The translations under genes and the position numbers were made by a program. The notes beneath the pieces were generated by a model. It was given only the letters and a program-made list of their open reading frames with translations. It was not told the DNA's origin and did not search any database. Positions 19,601 through 24,601 of a stretch of 24,601 bases of DNA are shown here, one piece after another. The stretch is from an uncultured Anaerotruncus sp. (GTDB lineage Bacteria > Bacillota > Clostridia > Oscillospirales > Ruminococcaceae). The stretch lies in assembly GCA_910586875.1 (NCBI GenBank), contig CAJUJI010000022.1, positions 1 through 24,601 on the forward strand, given 5' to 3'. How positions within the stretch are numbered: position 1 is the stretch's first letter; every line of letters starts with the position of its first letter.

Positions 19601-20152
19601 GGCAACATTCTCGGCGCACAGCAACACGGCCATATGGAGGCGGTCGGCTATGACATGTATCTGAAGCTGCTGGGGGAGGCGGTTGCACAGCAGCGCGGCG
19701 AAGCGCCTGCAAAGTCCGCCACCGAGTGTATGGTGGACGTGCGGGTAGGTGCACATATCCCAGAGGACTATATTGACAATCTTGCACAGCGGATTGACAT
19801 TTACAAGAAAATTGCGAGCATCCAAAACGAGGAGGACTCGCTTGATTTGGTTGATGAGCTTATCGACCGGTTCGGCGAGCCACCCGAGGCGGTGCGCGGG
19901 CTGGTTGAGGTGGCATTGGTGCGCAACACCGCGTCACAGATGGGCATTCAGGAGATTTCCCAGCGGGATAATGCGATTCTGCTTTATCCTGAGGTGATGG
20001 ACATGGCGCGAGCGGGCAGCCTTGCCTCCCGTCTGCGCGGCCGCGTGATGGTCAGCGCAGGGACACGCCCCTACATTACCGTTCGCATTCCACCGCACAC
20101 TCTGCCGTTAGATACCATTCGTGAAGCATTGGCGGCGATGGGAGACGGATAA
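16685..20152 (+). CDS. mfd: Transcription-repair coupling factor Mfd
   Basis: Mfd displaces RNA polymerase stalled at DNA damage and recruits UvrA. The 1155-residue protein has the full order: a UvrB-like N-terminal module (about residues 1-350), the RNA-polymerase-interacting CarD-like domain starting near 490 (DLTAGDYVVHVAHGIGIFEG), and a RecG-type translocase. That translocase has Walker A GDVGFGKTE near 643-651 and the DEEQRFGV Walker B box near 744. The TRCF C-terminal domain (GAHIPEDYIDN onward) completes it. The ATG follows AAGAAGG (16674-16680) at 4 nt. It is last in the glmU run and ends at a strong terminator. No truncation or frameshift is seen. Confidence 0.98.
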   Translation: MKGFESLLSGYGEYERLKKAIAQRATPVLATGLPNVHKAHWIVSLSCQLELGGLVVAPDEANASRICEDINIMAGDGTAVLFPSRELTFHEVQGVSREYEHARLAVLGRLAAGSARLVVASAAAALQHTMPPAVLRSRIRTLKAGESYDITELLRFLVSAGYTHAHQVDGVCQFSQRGGILDFFPPHMPDPIRVEFWGDEIDTISTFKIDTQRREDTIKQVQITPAAEVVTEGPQQLARLLEGAMKDIRGTQGKLAKEKLALELEKIQGGALPSSLDRWMPLIYPEAATIFDYMPEAPLFLCDAANCREALKNTLWQINEDIRLLLEEGVLFRGCDRYSEDFVGLEQRASQSNTVLLDTFPRSVGDIPLRGMLDVNAIQLSSWSGEFSTLLEEVQAYTASGYCVVVFAGTPRAAAALAEDLQHKQINAVQVEQIGAFVPHMVYVAGTSMSAGMEYPDLKLAIISQAKTISQNLRHRAKPKRKEGKQLRDISDLTAGDYVVHVAHGIGIFEGIVKREIQGVVKDYIRIRYAGTDTLFVPVTQLDLVSKYVGAREDSSVRLNKLNSTEWQKTRQRVKKAVEDMAKELTELYAKRMQAKGHAFSPDTDWQNDFERRFPYEETDDQLRCIAEIKGDMERTSPMDRLLCGDVGFGKTEVALRAAFKCIMDGKQCALLCPTTILAWQHYQTVCRRMEGFPVKVELLSRFRSPKEQKQILDELRRGEIDMIIGTHRLVQNDVKFKDLGLCIIDEEQRFGVRHKEKFKEMRAAVDVLNLSATPIPRTLNMAMSGIRDMSVLEEAPQDRHPVQTYVIEHDWGILAQAIERELRRNGQVFYLHNRVESIDSCAYKIQQLAPQARIVTAHGKMGEERLSRVWQQLLDHDVDILVCTTIIETGVDVPNCNTLIIEDADYMGLSQLYQIRGRVGRSSRRAFAYLTFKRDKQLSDIATKRLSAIREFTSFGSGFRIAMRDLEIRGAGNILGAQQHGHMEAVGYDMYLKLLGEAVAQQRGEAPAKSATECMVDVRVGAHIPEDYIDNLAQRIDIYKKIASIQNEEDSLDLVDELIDRFGEPPEAVRGLVEVALVRNTASQMGIQEISQRDNAILLYPEVMDMARAGSLASRLRGRVMVSAGTRPYITVRIPPHTLPLDTIREALAAMGDG

Positions 20153-20156
20153 AACT

Positions 20157-20192
20157 AAAAAAACAAAGCCCCAAAAGGGGCTTTGTTTTTTT
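20157..20192. terminator. Bidirectional terminator between mfd and tctA
   Basis: A perfect 16-bp stem pairs 20157-20172 with 20177-20192 around an AAAA loop. It has A7 at the left and T7 at the right, so both strands end in a U-tract. It lies 4 nt after mfd and 34 nt after the convergent tctA. Confidence 0.95.
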
Positions 20193-20226
20193 ATATCTGT
20201 TACACCTGCAAAGACAGACAAGACCA

Positions 20227-21741
20227 TTAAGCAGCCGCTTGCTCTGCTTTCGCCTTCTTCTTTTCCTGGTATGCCTTATACAGCGAATTTGCCGCAAACA
20301 GGAACGAAATGATGACAAACGCACACGCCACCGGACGGGTAAAGAAGATCGACCAGTCGTTGTGGCTGCTGCGCAATGCCAAACGCATCTCGCGCTCGAA
20401 CATGGTGCCCAAAACGAGGCCCAGTACGCAAGGCGCCATCGGGAAGCCGCCGCGGGTCATCACATAAGCCAGCAGGCCCAGCACAACTGTAATACCGACA
20501 TCAAACACGTTGTTGCGCAGCGCATAGGAGCCAACCAGTGAAAGTACAACCAGCGCCGCATTCAGATAGTTGGTCGGGACGTTCAGCACCTGGACAAACA
20601 GCCGCATACCGACCATCTGAATCAGCACCATTAGAATGGTTGCGATAAACATGGTGGTAAAGATGCCGATTACAACATCCATATGCTCCTTAAACAGCAG
20701 CGAGCCTGGCGTTAGACCTTGGATCATCAATCCGCCCAGCAAGACCGCTGTTACCGCGTCGCCAGGGATACCCAGTGTCATCAGCGGCACCATTGCACCA
20801 CCGCAAACGCCGTTGTTCGATGCTTCGGAGGCGATGATACCATTGTAGTTGCCCTTTCCAAAGCTGTCAGGGTCCTTTGAGAAGCGCTTTGCCTGGTCAT
20901 AAGCGAGGAACGCTGCAATGTTTGCACCAGCCGCCGGAATGATGCCGATTGCGGTACCAATCAAGCTGGAACGCACAATATTGCCAATCGAACTAAAAAA
21001 CTCTTTCATAGGAGGAACAAAATTTTTCAGTTTCAGATGGACGCCGGAGGTATCCACCTGGTTTGGCTCGGTGCAGCTTTCCAAAATCTGTGGGATCGAA
21101 TAGAAGCCAATCATTGCCGGCAGCAGGTTAATACCGCTCATCAGATTGATATTGTGGAAGGTGAAGCGCAGCTCACCCCAAATCGGGTCAACGCCGACAA
21201 ACGAAAGGGTCAGGCCGATGCAGCCCGCAATCAAACCCTTCGCAAGGTTTTTGCCCGAAACCGCGGCAATAATCGTCAGGCCGAACAGCGCCAGCGCCGC
21301 ATATTCCGGCGCAGAAAAGCTGGTACAGAGCACCGCCAGCGATGGTGCTGCGATGACCAGAATCAGCCAGCTAATAATGCCGCCAAAGCCGGATGCAAAT
21401 ACCGCCCAGCCCAGCGCCTCAGCAGCGCGGCCTTGGCGCGCCATCGGGTAACCGTCCAGTGTTGTAACCACCGACGACGGGGTGCCTGGGATGTTCAGCA
21501 GGATTGCGGCGACCGCACCGCCTGCAATTCCGCCAACATAGCAGCCGAGCATCATACCAATTGCGGGGACGGGCTCCAGTGTAAAGGTAATCGGGATCAG
21601 CAGTGCGATACCCATAGATGCAGTAAGCCCTGGCAGCGAGCCGAATATCAGGCCCATAAAGGTTCCCACAAACACCAATAATAGCGTCAATGGGTCAGTA
21701 ATGGTTGCGGTGACTCCGGCTAATATAGCATTGATATCCAT
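20227..21741 (-). CDS. tctA: Tripartite tricarboxylate transporter, large membrane subunit TctA
   Basis: The 504-residue protein matches the TctA family, the large permease of TTT transporters, which import organic acids with a binding protein and an ion gradient. Family motifs include GSLPGLTASMGIALLIPITF near residues 36-56, the repeat-like LGIPGDAVTAVLLGGLMIQGLTPG in the second half, and YPMARQGRAAEALG. About a dozen hydrophobic segments are visible, and the length is typical (about 500). The start ATG at 21741 follows GGAGG on the minus strand at about 8 nt; a GTG at 21750 overlaps that site and is unlikely. It lies 15 nt after tctB. The substrate is unknown: family members carry citrate, tartrate, terephthalate and other acids. 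Confidence 0.96.
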   Translation of the reverse strand: MDINAILAGVTATITDPLTLLLVFVGTFMGLIFGSLPGLTASMGIALLIPITFTLEPVPAIGMMLGCYVGGIAGGAVAAILLNIPGTPSSVVTTLDGYPMARQGRAAEALGWAVFASGFGGIISWLILVIAAPSLAVLCTSFSAPEYAALALFGLTIIAAVSGKNLAKGLIAGCIGLTLSFVGVDPIWGELRFTFHNINLMSGINLLPAMIGFYSIPQILESCTEPNQVDTSGVHLKLKNFVPPMKEFFSSIGNIVRSSLIGTAIGIIPAAGANIAAFLAYDQAKRFSKDPDSFGKGNYNGIIASEASNNGVCGGAMVPLMTLGIPGDAVTAVLLGGLMIQGLTPGSLLFKEHMDVVIGIFTTMFIATILMVLIQMVGMRLFVQVLNVPTNYLNAALVVLSLVGSYALRNNVFDVGITVVLGLLAYVMTRGGFPMAPCVLGLVLGTMFEREMRLALRSSHNDWSIFFTRPVACAFVIISFLFAANSLYKAYQEKKKAKAEQAAA

Positions 21742-21756
21742 ACGAAGCACCTCCTG

Positions 21757-22248
21757 TTAATAGCCGCGGATGAGTTCCAGAATCGGTTCTGGGAACTGCA
21801 CCTTAAATAATGTACCAAAAATGAGCAGCATCAGCACAGTAGTTACCAACGCAATGATCAGCGCCACCCGCAAAGGGCGCTTGTTGTCAAGCATGTGCGA
21901 TTCGACGGTGAAAAAGACGAAGGTGCTGATGGAAAAGCCAATTACCTTCCAAAGCGCTGCATAGATACAGATAAAAAGAAAGGTCAGAACCGCCTTCTTC
22001 TTCATCATCGGGACCTTTTCTCCGGTTTCAGCAGAACGCGGGTGTTTCATAAACCAGAGAATCGATGTGACAATTACATAAAGCAGCAGCAGCATAATTG
22101 CCACAAAAATCGCGCGGGGGAAATCCATCGAGGCCATGCCATCCGAGGCAGGAAGCCCTGTCGCATTGGCGACATGGATCAAGTAGCCAGCGAAACAGAA
22201 CAGCAGGATAGACACCGACAACTCAAATATTTTGCTGTTTCTTTGCAT
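21757..22248 (-). CDS. tctB: Tripartite tricarboxylate transporter, small membrane subunit TctB
   Basis: The 163-residue protein has four hydrophobic segments, near residues 9-28, 44-64, 85-105 and 125-147, and the size of TctB proteins. Sequence in this family is poorly conserved, so the call rests on topology and on the position between tctC and tctA. The start is ATG 22248, giving MQRNSKIFELSVSILLF, placed by GGAGGAG just upstream on the minus strand. An open frame to 22287 lies before that site. The 110-nt gap from tctC contains a strong perfect palindrome that could reduce transcription into tctB and tctA. Confidence 0.88.
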   Translation of the reverse strand: MQRNSKIFELSVSILLFCFAGYLIHVANATGLPASDGMASMDFPRAIFVAIMLLLLYVIVTSILWFMKHPRSAETGEKVPMMKKKAVLTFLFICIYAALWKVIGFSISTFVFFTVESHMLDNKRPLRVALIIALVTTVLMLLIFGTLFKVQFPEPILELIRGY

Positions 22249-22314
22249 TGCTCTCCTCCATCCTTTTAACTCAGTGCGGCCCAACAAACGGGCCCATGTA
22301 TCTGCTGAAAAATG

Positions 22315-22342
22315 ACTGCGGGGACAAATTTGTCCCCGCAGT
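22315..22342 (-). terminator. Perfect palindrome between tctC and tctB, partial terminator or RNA-stabilising hairpin
   Basis: Bases 22315-22342 form a perfect 28-nt palindrome with a GC-rich outer half (ACTGCGGGGACA) and an AT centre. On the minus strand it begins 16 nt after the tctC stop and is followed by CATTTTTCAG, a short T-run. A leaky terminator or 3'-end protector after the binding-protein gene would give more TctC than membrane subunits, as in many binding-protein operons. Confidence 0.75.
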
Positions 22343-22358
22343 TATCAGCTCACCTTGC

Positions 22359-23495
22359 TTAGTTGGTGAATACCTTTTCTGCCAGAACCTCAGCGCCTGC
22401 ATACAGCTCATTAACATAGGTGTCGAGCTCTGCGCCGTGGATACCAGGAGCATCAAAAGCGCCCTCAGTAGCCAGTGCCTGGAAGGACTCAGACTGGGTT
22501 GCATTGTAGATAACCGCAGTCAGGTAATCCTTGATTGCAGGATCCAGACCCTTTGGTGCGAACGAGAAGCAAACGGTCTGTGCAACATCGCCATACGGGA
22601 ACACATCATAGCCCAGCTCTTTGAAGGTCGGTGCATCTGGGAAGCCAGCAAGACGCTCCTCAGCGAATACGCCGATGATCTTCAGCTCGCCGGATTTCAG
22701 CTGGCTCATGCAGCTGTTCGGCTTCAAAACGCCTGCATCGCAGTGACCGCCGATGATCTCGGTAACAACACGCGCGTCACCATCGCTGAATGGGGTCATC
22801 TGGAAGGTACCCTCGCCAACTGCCATATCCAGGAATTTCGCGGAAGCCTGGTTGGTGTTGTTGGTGCCAGGGTTGCCCAGTGTAACAGTACCAGGTGCTG
22901 CCTTTGCCGCTTCGATGTAAGCCTCAGCGGTCTCATATGGGCCGCCAACCTTCGCAACCAGTACCATCGGGTCTGCCGAGATGCTGCACAGGAAATCTGC
23001 ATCCTCAACCTTTGCCTCCATACGTCCCTGTGCAATCAGGCCCAGGTAAGAGGTGGAGCCAAAGCCGATGGTGTAGCCGTCCGGCTTAGAGGTCAGGGTC
23101 TCGGTAACGCCTACCGCAGAGCCGCCGCCTGCAACGCATTTTACAATCAGGTCGATATCATTTTGCTCCTTGAGCACCGGCTGAAGGGTACGCGCCATTA
23201 CGTCAAACGCGCCGCCTGCCGCAAACGGAACCACCAGGGTGATTTCCTTCTTGGGGAAGTTGTCCGGCTTGACTACTTCCATCAAACCATCCGCAGAGGG
23301 AGCCGCAGCTTCACTGGAAGCAGGAGCCTCCTCGCTAGAAGCGGGTGCCTCACTGGAAGCGGGCGCACTAGACGCAGGTGCAGAGGACGCAGGCGCTGCA
23401 CTGCTTGCCGGTGCAGAACCGCCGCCACATCCAGCCAATGCAGAAACAACCAGCGCAGTGGACAAGAGCGTGGAGATTGCTTTTCTGAGTTTCAT
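22359..23495 (-). CDS. tctC: Tripartite tricarboxylate transporter substrate-binding lipoprotein TctC
   Basis: The 378-residue protein is a Bug/TctC-type extracytoplasmic solute receptor. It starts with a lipoprotein signal peptide (MKLRKAIS, hydrophobic core, then lipobox A-L-A-G-C with C23 as the likely lipidated residue). A linker of A, P, S and E from about residue 28 to 68 follows, made of PASSA/PASSE units, and probably spans the cell wall. The mature domain has the family features ITLVVPFAAGGAFDVMART, KPDGYTIGF, GNPG and the C-terminal ELGYDVF. The start ATG 23495 lies behind GGAGGAAAAGGAA on the minus strand; an upstream in-frame ATG at 23510 overlaps that ribosome site. The gene is the first of the operon, with a leader holding two hairpins. 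The ligand is unknown. Confidence 0.96.
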   Translation of the reverse strand: MKLRKAISTLLSTALVVSALAGCGGGSAPASSAAPASSAPASSAPASSEAPASSEEAPASSEAAAPSADGLMEVVKPDNFPKKEITLVVPFAAGGAFDVMARTLQPVLKEQNDIDLIVKCVAGGGSAVGVTETLTSKPDGYTIGFGSTSYLGLIAQGRMEAKVEDADFLCSISADPMVLVAKVGGPYETAEAYIEAAKAAPGTVTLGNPGTNNTNQASAKFLDMAVGEGTFQMTPFSDGDARVVTEIIGGHCDAGVLKPNSCMSQLKSGELKIIGVFAEERLAGFPDAPTFKELGYDVFPYGDVAQTVCFSFAPKGLDPAIKDYLTAVIYNATQSESFQALATEGAFDAPGIHGAELDTYVNELYAGAEVLAEKVFTN

Positions 23496-23570
23496 TTCCT
23501 TTTCCTCCATTTATTTTTGTTTTATCCTAGGCAACCAACCTTTACCAAATAGGCAGTGGTAGCTTGCCAA

Positions 23571-23602
23571 ATTAAGCGGACCTATGATTAAATCCGCTTA
23601 AT
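23571..23602 (-). promoter_or_regulatory. Hairpin in the tctC leader
   Basis: ATTAAGCGGA (23571-23580) pairs perfectly over 10 bp with TCCGCTTAAT (23593-23602), with a 12-nt loop. In the predicted transcript it would fold about 80-110 nt before the tctC start. It may be an RNA structure or a DNA operator. Confidence 0.5.
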
Positions 23603-23607
23603 AACAT

Positions 23608-23635
23608 TTAAAAAGAATCGTTTGATTCTTTTTAA
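23608..23635 (-). terminator. AT-rich hairpin in the tctC leader, terminator-like
   Basis: A perfect 12-bp stem pairs 23608-23619 with 23624-23635 around a 4-nt loop. It contains GAATC/GATTC flanked by A5 and T5, so it reads as a weak intrinsic terminator on either strand. It could attenuate transcription before tctC or stop gntR read-through. Confidence 0.45.
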
Positions 23636-23700
23636 GCCTGTGATCATTTTACCGCAGAAGATCGTTCTCAAACAGCTCCAGACTGCGTAAAACAGTGAAC

Positions 23701-23743
23701 AAGCGCTTTGACTATACAACAATCATCGTACGGGATTTGTCAA
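23701..23743 (-). promoter_or_regulatory. Possible tctC promoter with cre-like palindrome
   Basis: A consensus TTGACA lies at 23738-23743 on the minus strand. The best -10, TATAGT (23711-23716), is 21 nt away, longer than usual; weaker hexamers at 18 or 19 nt exist. Just downstream is AAGCGCTT (23701-23708), the core of catabolite-response elements, with imperfect flanks. The -10 region also reads TTGTATA, a half-match to the TGTATACA operators. Promoter placement is tentative. Confidence 0.35.
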
Positions 23744-23811
23744 AAAATAAGTTAAACGAAGCCGGTTAAAAAAAATTGGTAAAGTTGCTGTGCAAATCTA
23801 CCCGCTTTTGC

Positions 23812-23827
23812 ATAATGTATACAATAT
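23812..23827. promoter_or_regulatory. Operator O3, TGTATACA palindrome upstream of tctC
   Basis: ATAATGTATACAATAT carries the core TGTATACA (23816-23823) and is palindromic at seven of eight base pairs. It lies between gntR and tctC, about 70 bp upstream of the possible -35 of tctC. It shares AATGTATACAAT with O2. Confidence 0.6.
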
Positions 23828-23832
23828 GCCCT

Positions 23833-23857
23833 GAGAAAAGGAATGCCACCTTTTCTC
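23833..23857 (-). other. Stem-loop at the 3' end of gntR
   Basis: GAGAAAAGG (23833-23841) pairs perfectly with CCTTTTCTC (23849-23857) around a 7-nt loop. It overlaps the last base of the gntR stop codon. No T-run follows on the minus strand, so it may protect the RNA end more than terminate. Confidence 0.45.
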
Positions 23858-24537
23858 TACAATCTAGCCTGTCTGCGTTTTTCCAATTCTGTGAGAACAC
23901 GCTTTTTCGTGCGCTCGATGTGGCCTTCGTTAATTTTTGTAGCAGTTTCAATCTTTCCTTCTAACAGGCTGTCAATTAACGCGATATGCTCCATTTGAGA
24001 TTCAATCGCACGGTTTGGGTCCCGCAAAGAAACATTCCGGAACATCGCATTGAGCGCGGAGATCGTCTGTGCGACCTCGCTGATAAACTCATTGTCGTTA
24101 AAATCCATGATCAGATTATGAAACTCTGCATCAATCGCGTCATGCTTTTCCAGATTGTAGCTGCCATGTGAAATCACATATTTCATCTCGCCACGGATGG
24201 TGAGCATCTCGCGTTTGATCTCGCTTGTGATCATCTGCGGGGCTCGTTCCAGTCCCCGCTTTTCCAGGATGATACGCAGCTCCAATACATCTGCTATGTA
24301 CTTTGCGCTGAACTCTCTTACAAAAATGCCGCGGTTGGGGCTGATTTCCAAAATGCCATCGCCCGAAAGCCGCCGCAATGCTTCCCGCACCGGTGAACGG
24401 CTGACATTGAACCGCTCTGCAAGGTCGATCTCCTTGAGCTGTTCCCCTTCCGCAAATACACCGTTCACAATCTCTCGTTTAATAATATTATAAATTTGCT
24501 CCTGTATTGTAGAATTGATTACAACCTGTTTTCCCAG
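23857..24537 (-). CDS. GntR family transcriptional regulator with FCD ligand-binding domain
   Basis: The protein has an N-terminal winged helix (ERFNVSRSPVREALRRLSGDGILE is the recognition part) and a C-terminal all-helical FCD domain. It has the metal-site pattern of that family: D and H in AIDAEFHNLI, H in QMEHIALID and H in NEGHIERT. The standard start would be GTG 24468 (203 residues). That drops the first helix, yet the frame continues upstream through QEQIYNIIKREIVNG, exactly the missing helix, to a stop at 24550-24552. No ATG, GTG or TTG lies in that stretch. AGGGGG (24545-24550) stands 7 nt before CTG 24537, so I give that start (226 residues); ATT 24540 is the alternative. Metabolite-responsive repressors of organic-acid genes are common in this family. 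It probably controls tctCBA and other TGTATACA sites. Confidence 0.85.
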   Translation of the reverse strand: MGKQVVINSTIQEQIYNIIKREIVNGVFAEGEQLKEIDLAERFNVSRSPVREALRRLSGDGILEISPNRGIFVREFSAKYIADVLELRIILEKRGLERAPQMITSEIKREMLTIRGEMKYVISHGSYNLEKHDAIDAEFHNLIMDFNDNEFISEVAQTISALNAMFRNVSLRDPNRAIESQMEHIALIDSLLEGKIETATKINEGHIERTKKRVLTELEKRRQARL

Positions 24538-24584
24538 AATACAACCCCCTTACATTCTGACAAACGCAAGCTGGCTTGAAGCAT

Positions 24585-24600
24585 GGATTGTATACATTCT
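24585..24600. promoter_or_regulatory. Operator O4, TGTATACA palindrome in front of gntR
   Basis: GGATTGTATACATTCT holds the core TGTATACA (24589-24596), about 50 bp upstream of the proposed gntR start. On the minus strand it overlaps TACAAT, a possible -10 hexamer, whose -35 would lie outside the window. This position suits autorepression. Confidence 0.6.
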
Positions 24601-24601
24601 G

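Larger units (their letters stand above)
23496..23856 (-). other. Regulatory intergenic region between gntR and tctC
   Basis: No gene is seen in these 361 bases. Read toward tctC (decreasing coordinates) they contain a stem-loop at the end of gntR (23833-23857), a TGTATACA palindrome (23812-23827), a possible TTGACA promoter element (23738-23743), a cre-like AAGCGCTT (23701-23708) and two perfect hairpins in the likely leader (23608-23635 and 23571-23602). The region is AT-rich compared with the genes. Start of tctC transcription is not certain. Confidence 0.7.

Noticed and set aside
22248..23552. 434-codon frame antisense to tctC
   Set aside because: It is a shadow of tctC; the repeated PASS linker read backwards makes the artificial repeats near its end.

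Overview
The window is about 24.6 kb of a low-to-mid GC Gram-positive chromosome. Shine-Dalgarno sites are strong and AG-rich, and the gene orders lepA-hemW and glmU-prs-pth-mfd are typical of Firmicutes. A type III glutamine synthetase, a 874-residue pyruvate phosphate dikinase and a tripartite tricarboxylate (TTT) transporter with a serine-rich lipoprotein linker suggest an anaerobic gut Clostridia member, probably near Oscillospiraceae/Ruminococcaceae. The lineage is inferred from gene content only. No tRNA, rRNA, CRISPR, transposase, phage or toxin-antitoxin genes were seen.

Layout. (1) 139-3079 (+): lepA and hemW, ended by a bidirectional terminator shared with a convergent small gene for a ChrB N-terminal-like protein (3173-3703, -). 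(2) 3886-7151 (+): ammonia assimilation, with ammonia-dependent asparagine synthetase (asnA), then type III glutamine synthetase (glnN) behind a leader that can fold in alternative ways. (3) 7510-10204 (+): a two-gene unit of a PepT-like M20 metallopeptidase and an AbgT-family transporter, ended by a strong terminator. (4) 10205-10560: a hairpin-rich intergenic block. (5) 10561-13185 (-): ppdK. (6) 13469-20152 (+): the housekeeping run glmU, prs, pth, mfd, ended by a bidirectional terminator. (7) 20227-23495 (-): the TTT operon tctC-tctB-tctA. (8) 23857-24537 (-): a GntR/FCD-family regulator that appears to start at a non-standard codon.

The most interesting signal is regulatory. The 8-mer TGTATACA was found by eye exactly four times, and all four copies are between or in front of genes: two flank the likely promoter of the peptidase-AbgT unit, one lies upstream of tctC, and one lies in front of the GntR gene. 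These look like operators of a GntR/FCD regulator (the classic Bacillus subtilis GntR operator has the same core). I infer a local regulon in which the regulator at the right edge controls itself, the TTT transporter and the distant peptidase-AbgT unit, linking uptake of an organic acid with uptake and cleavage of a peptide-like or acyl-amino-acid substrate. The real ligand cannot be read from the sequence. Everything else is ordinary core genome, and I saw no clear defence system or other wholly unknown gene cassette.
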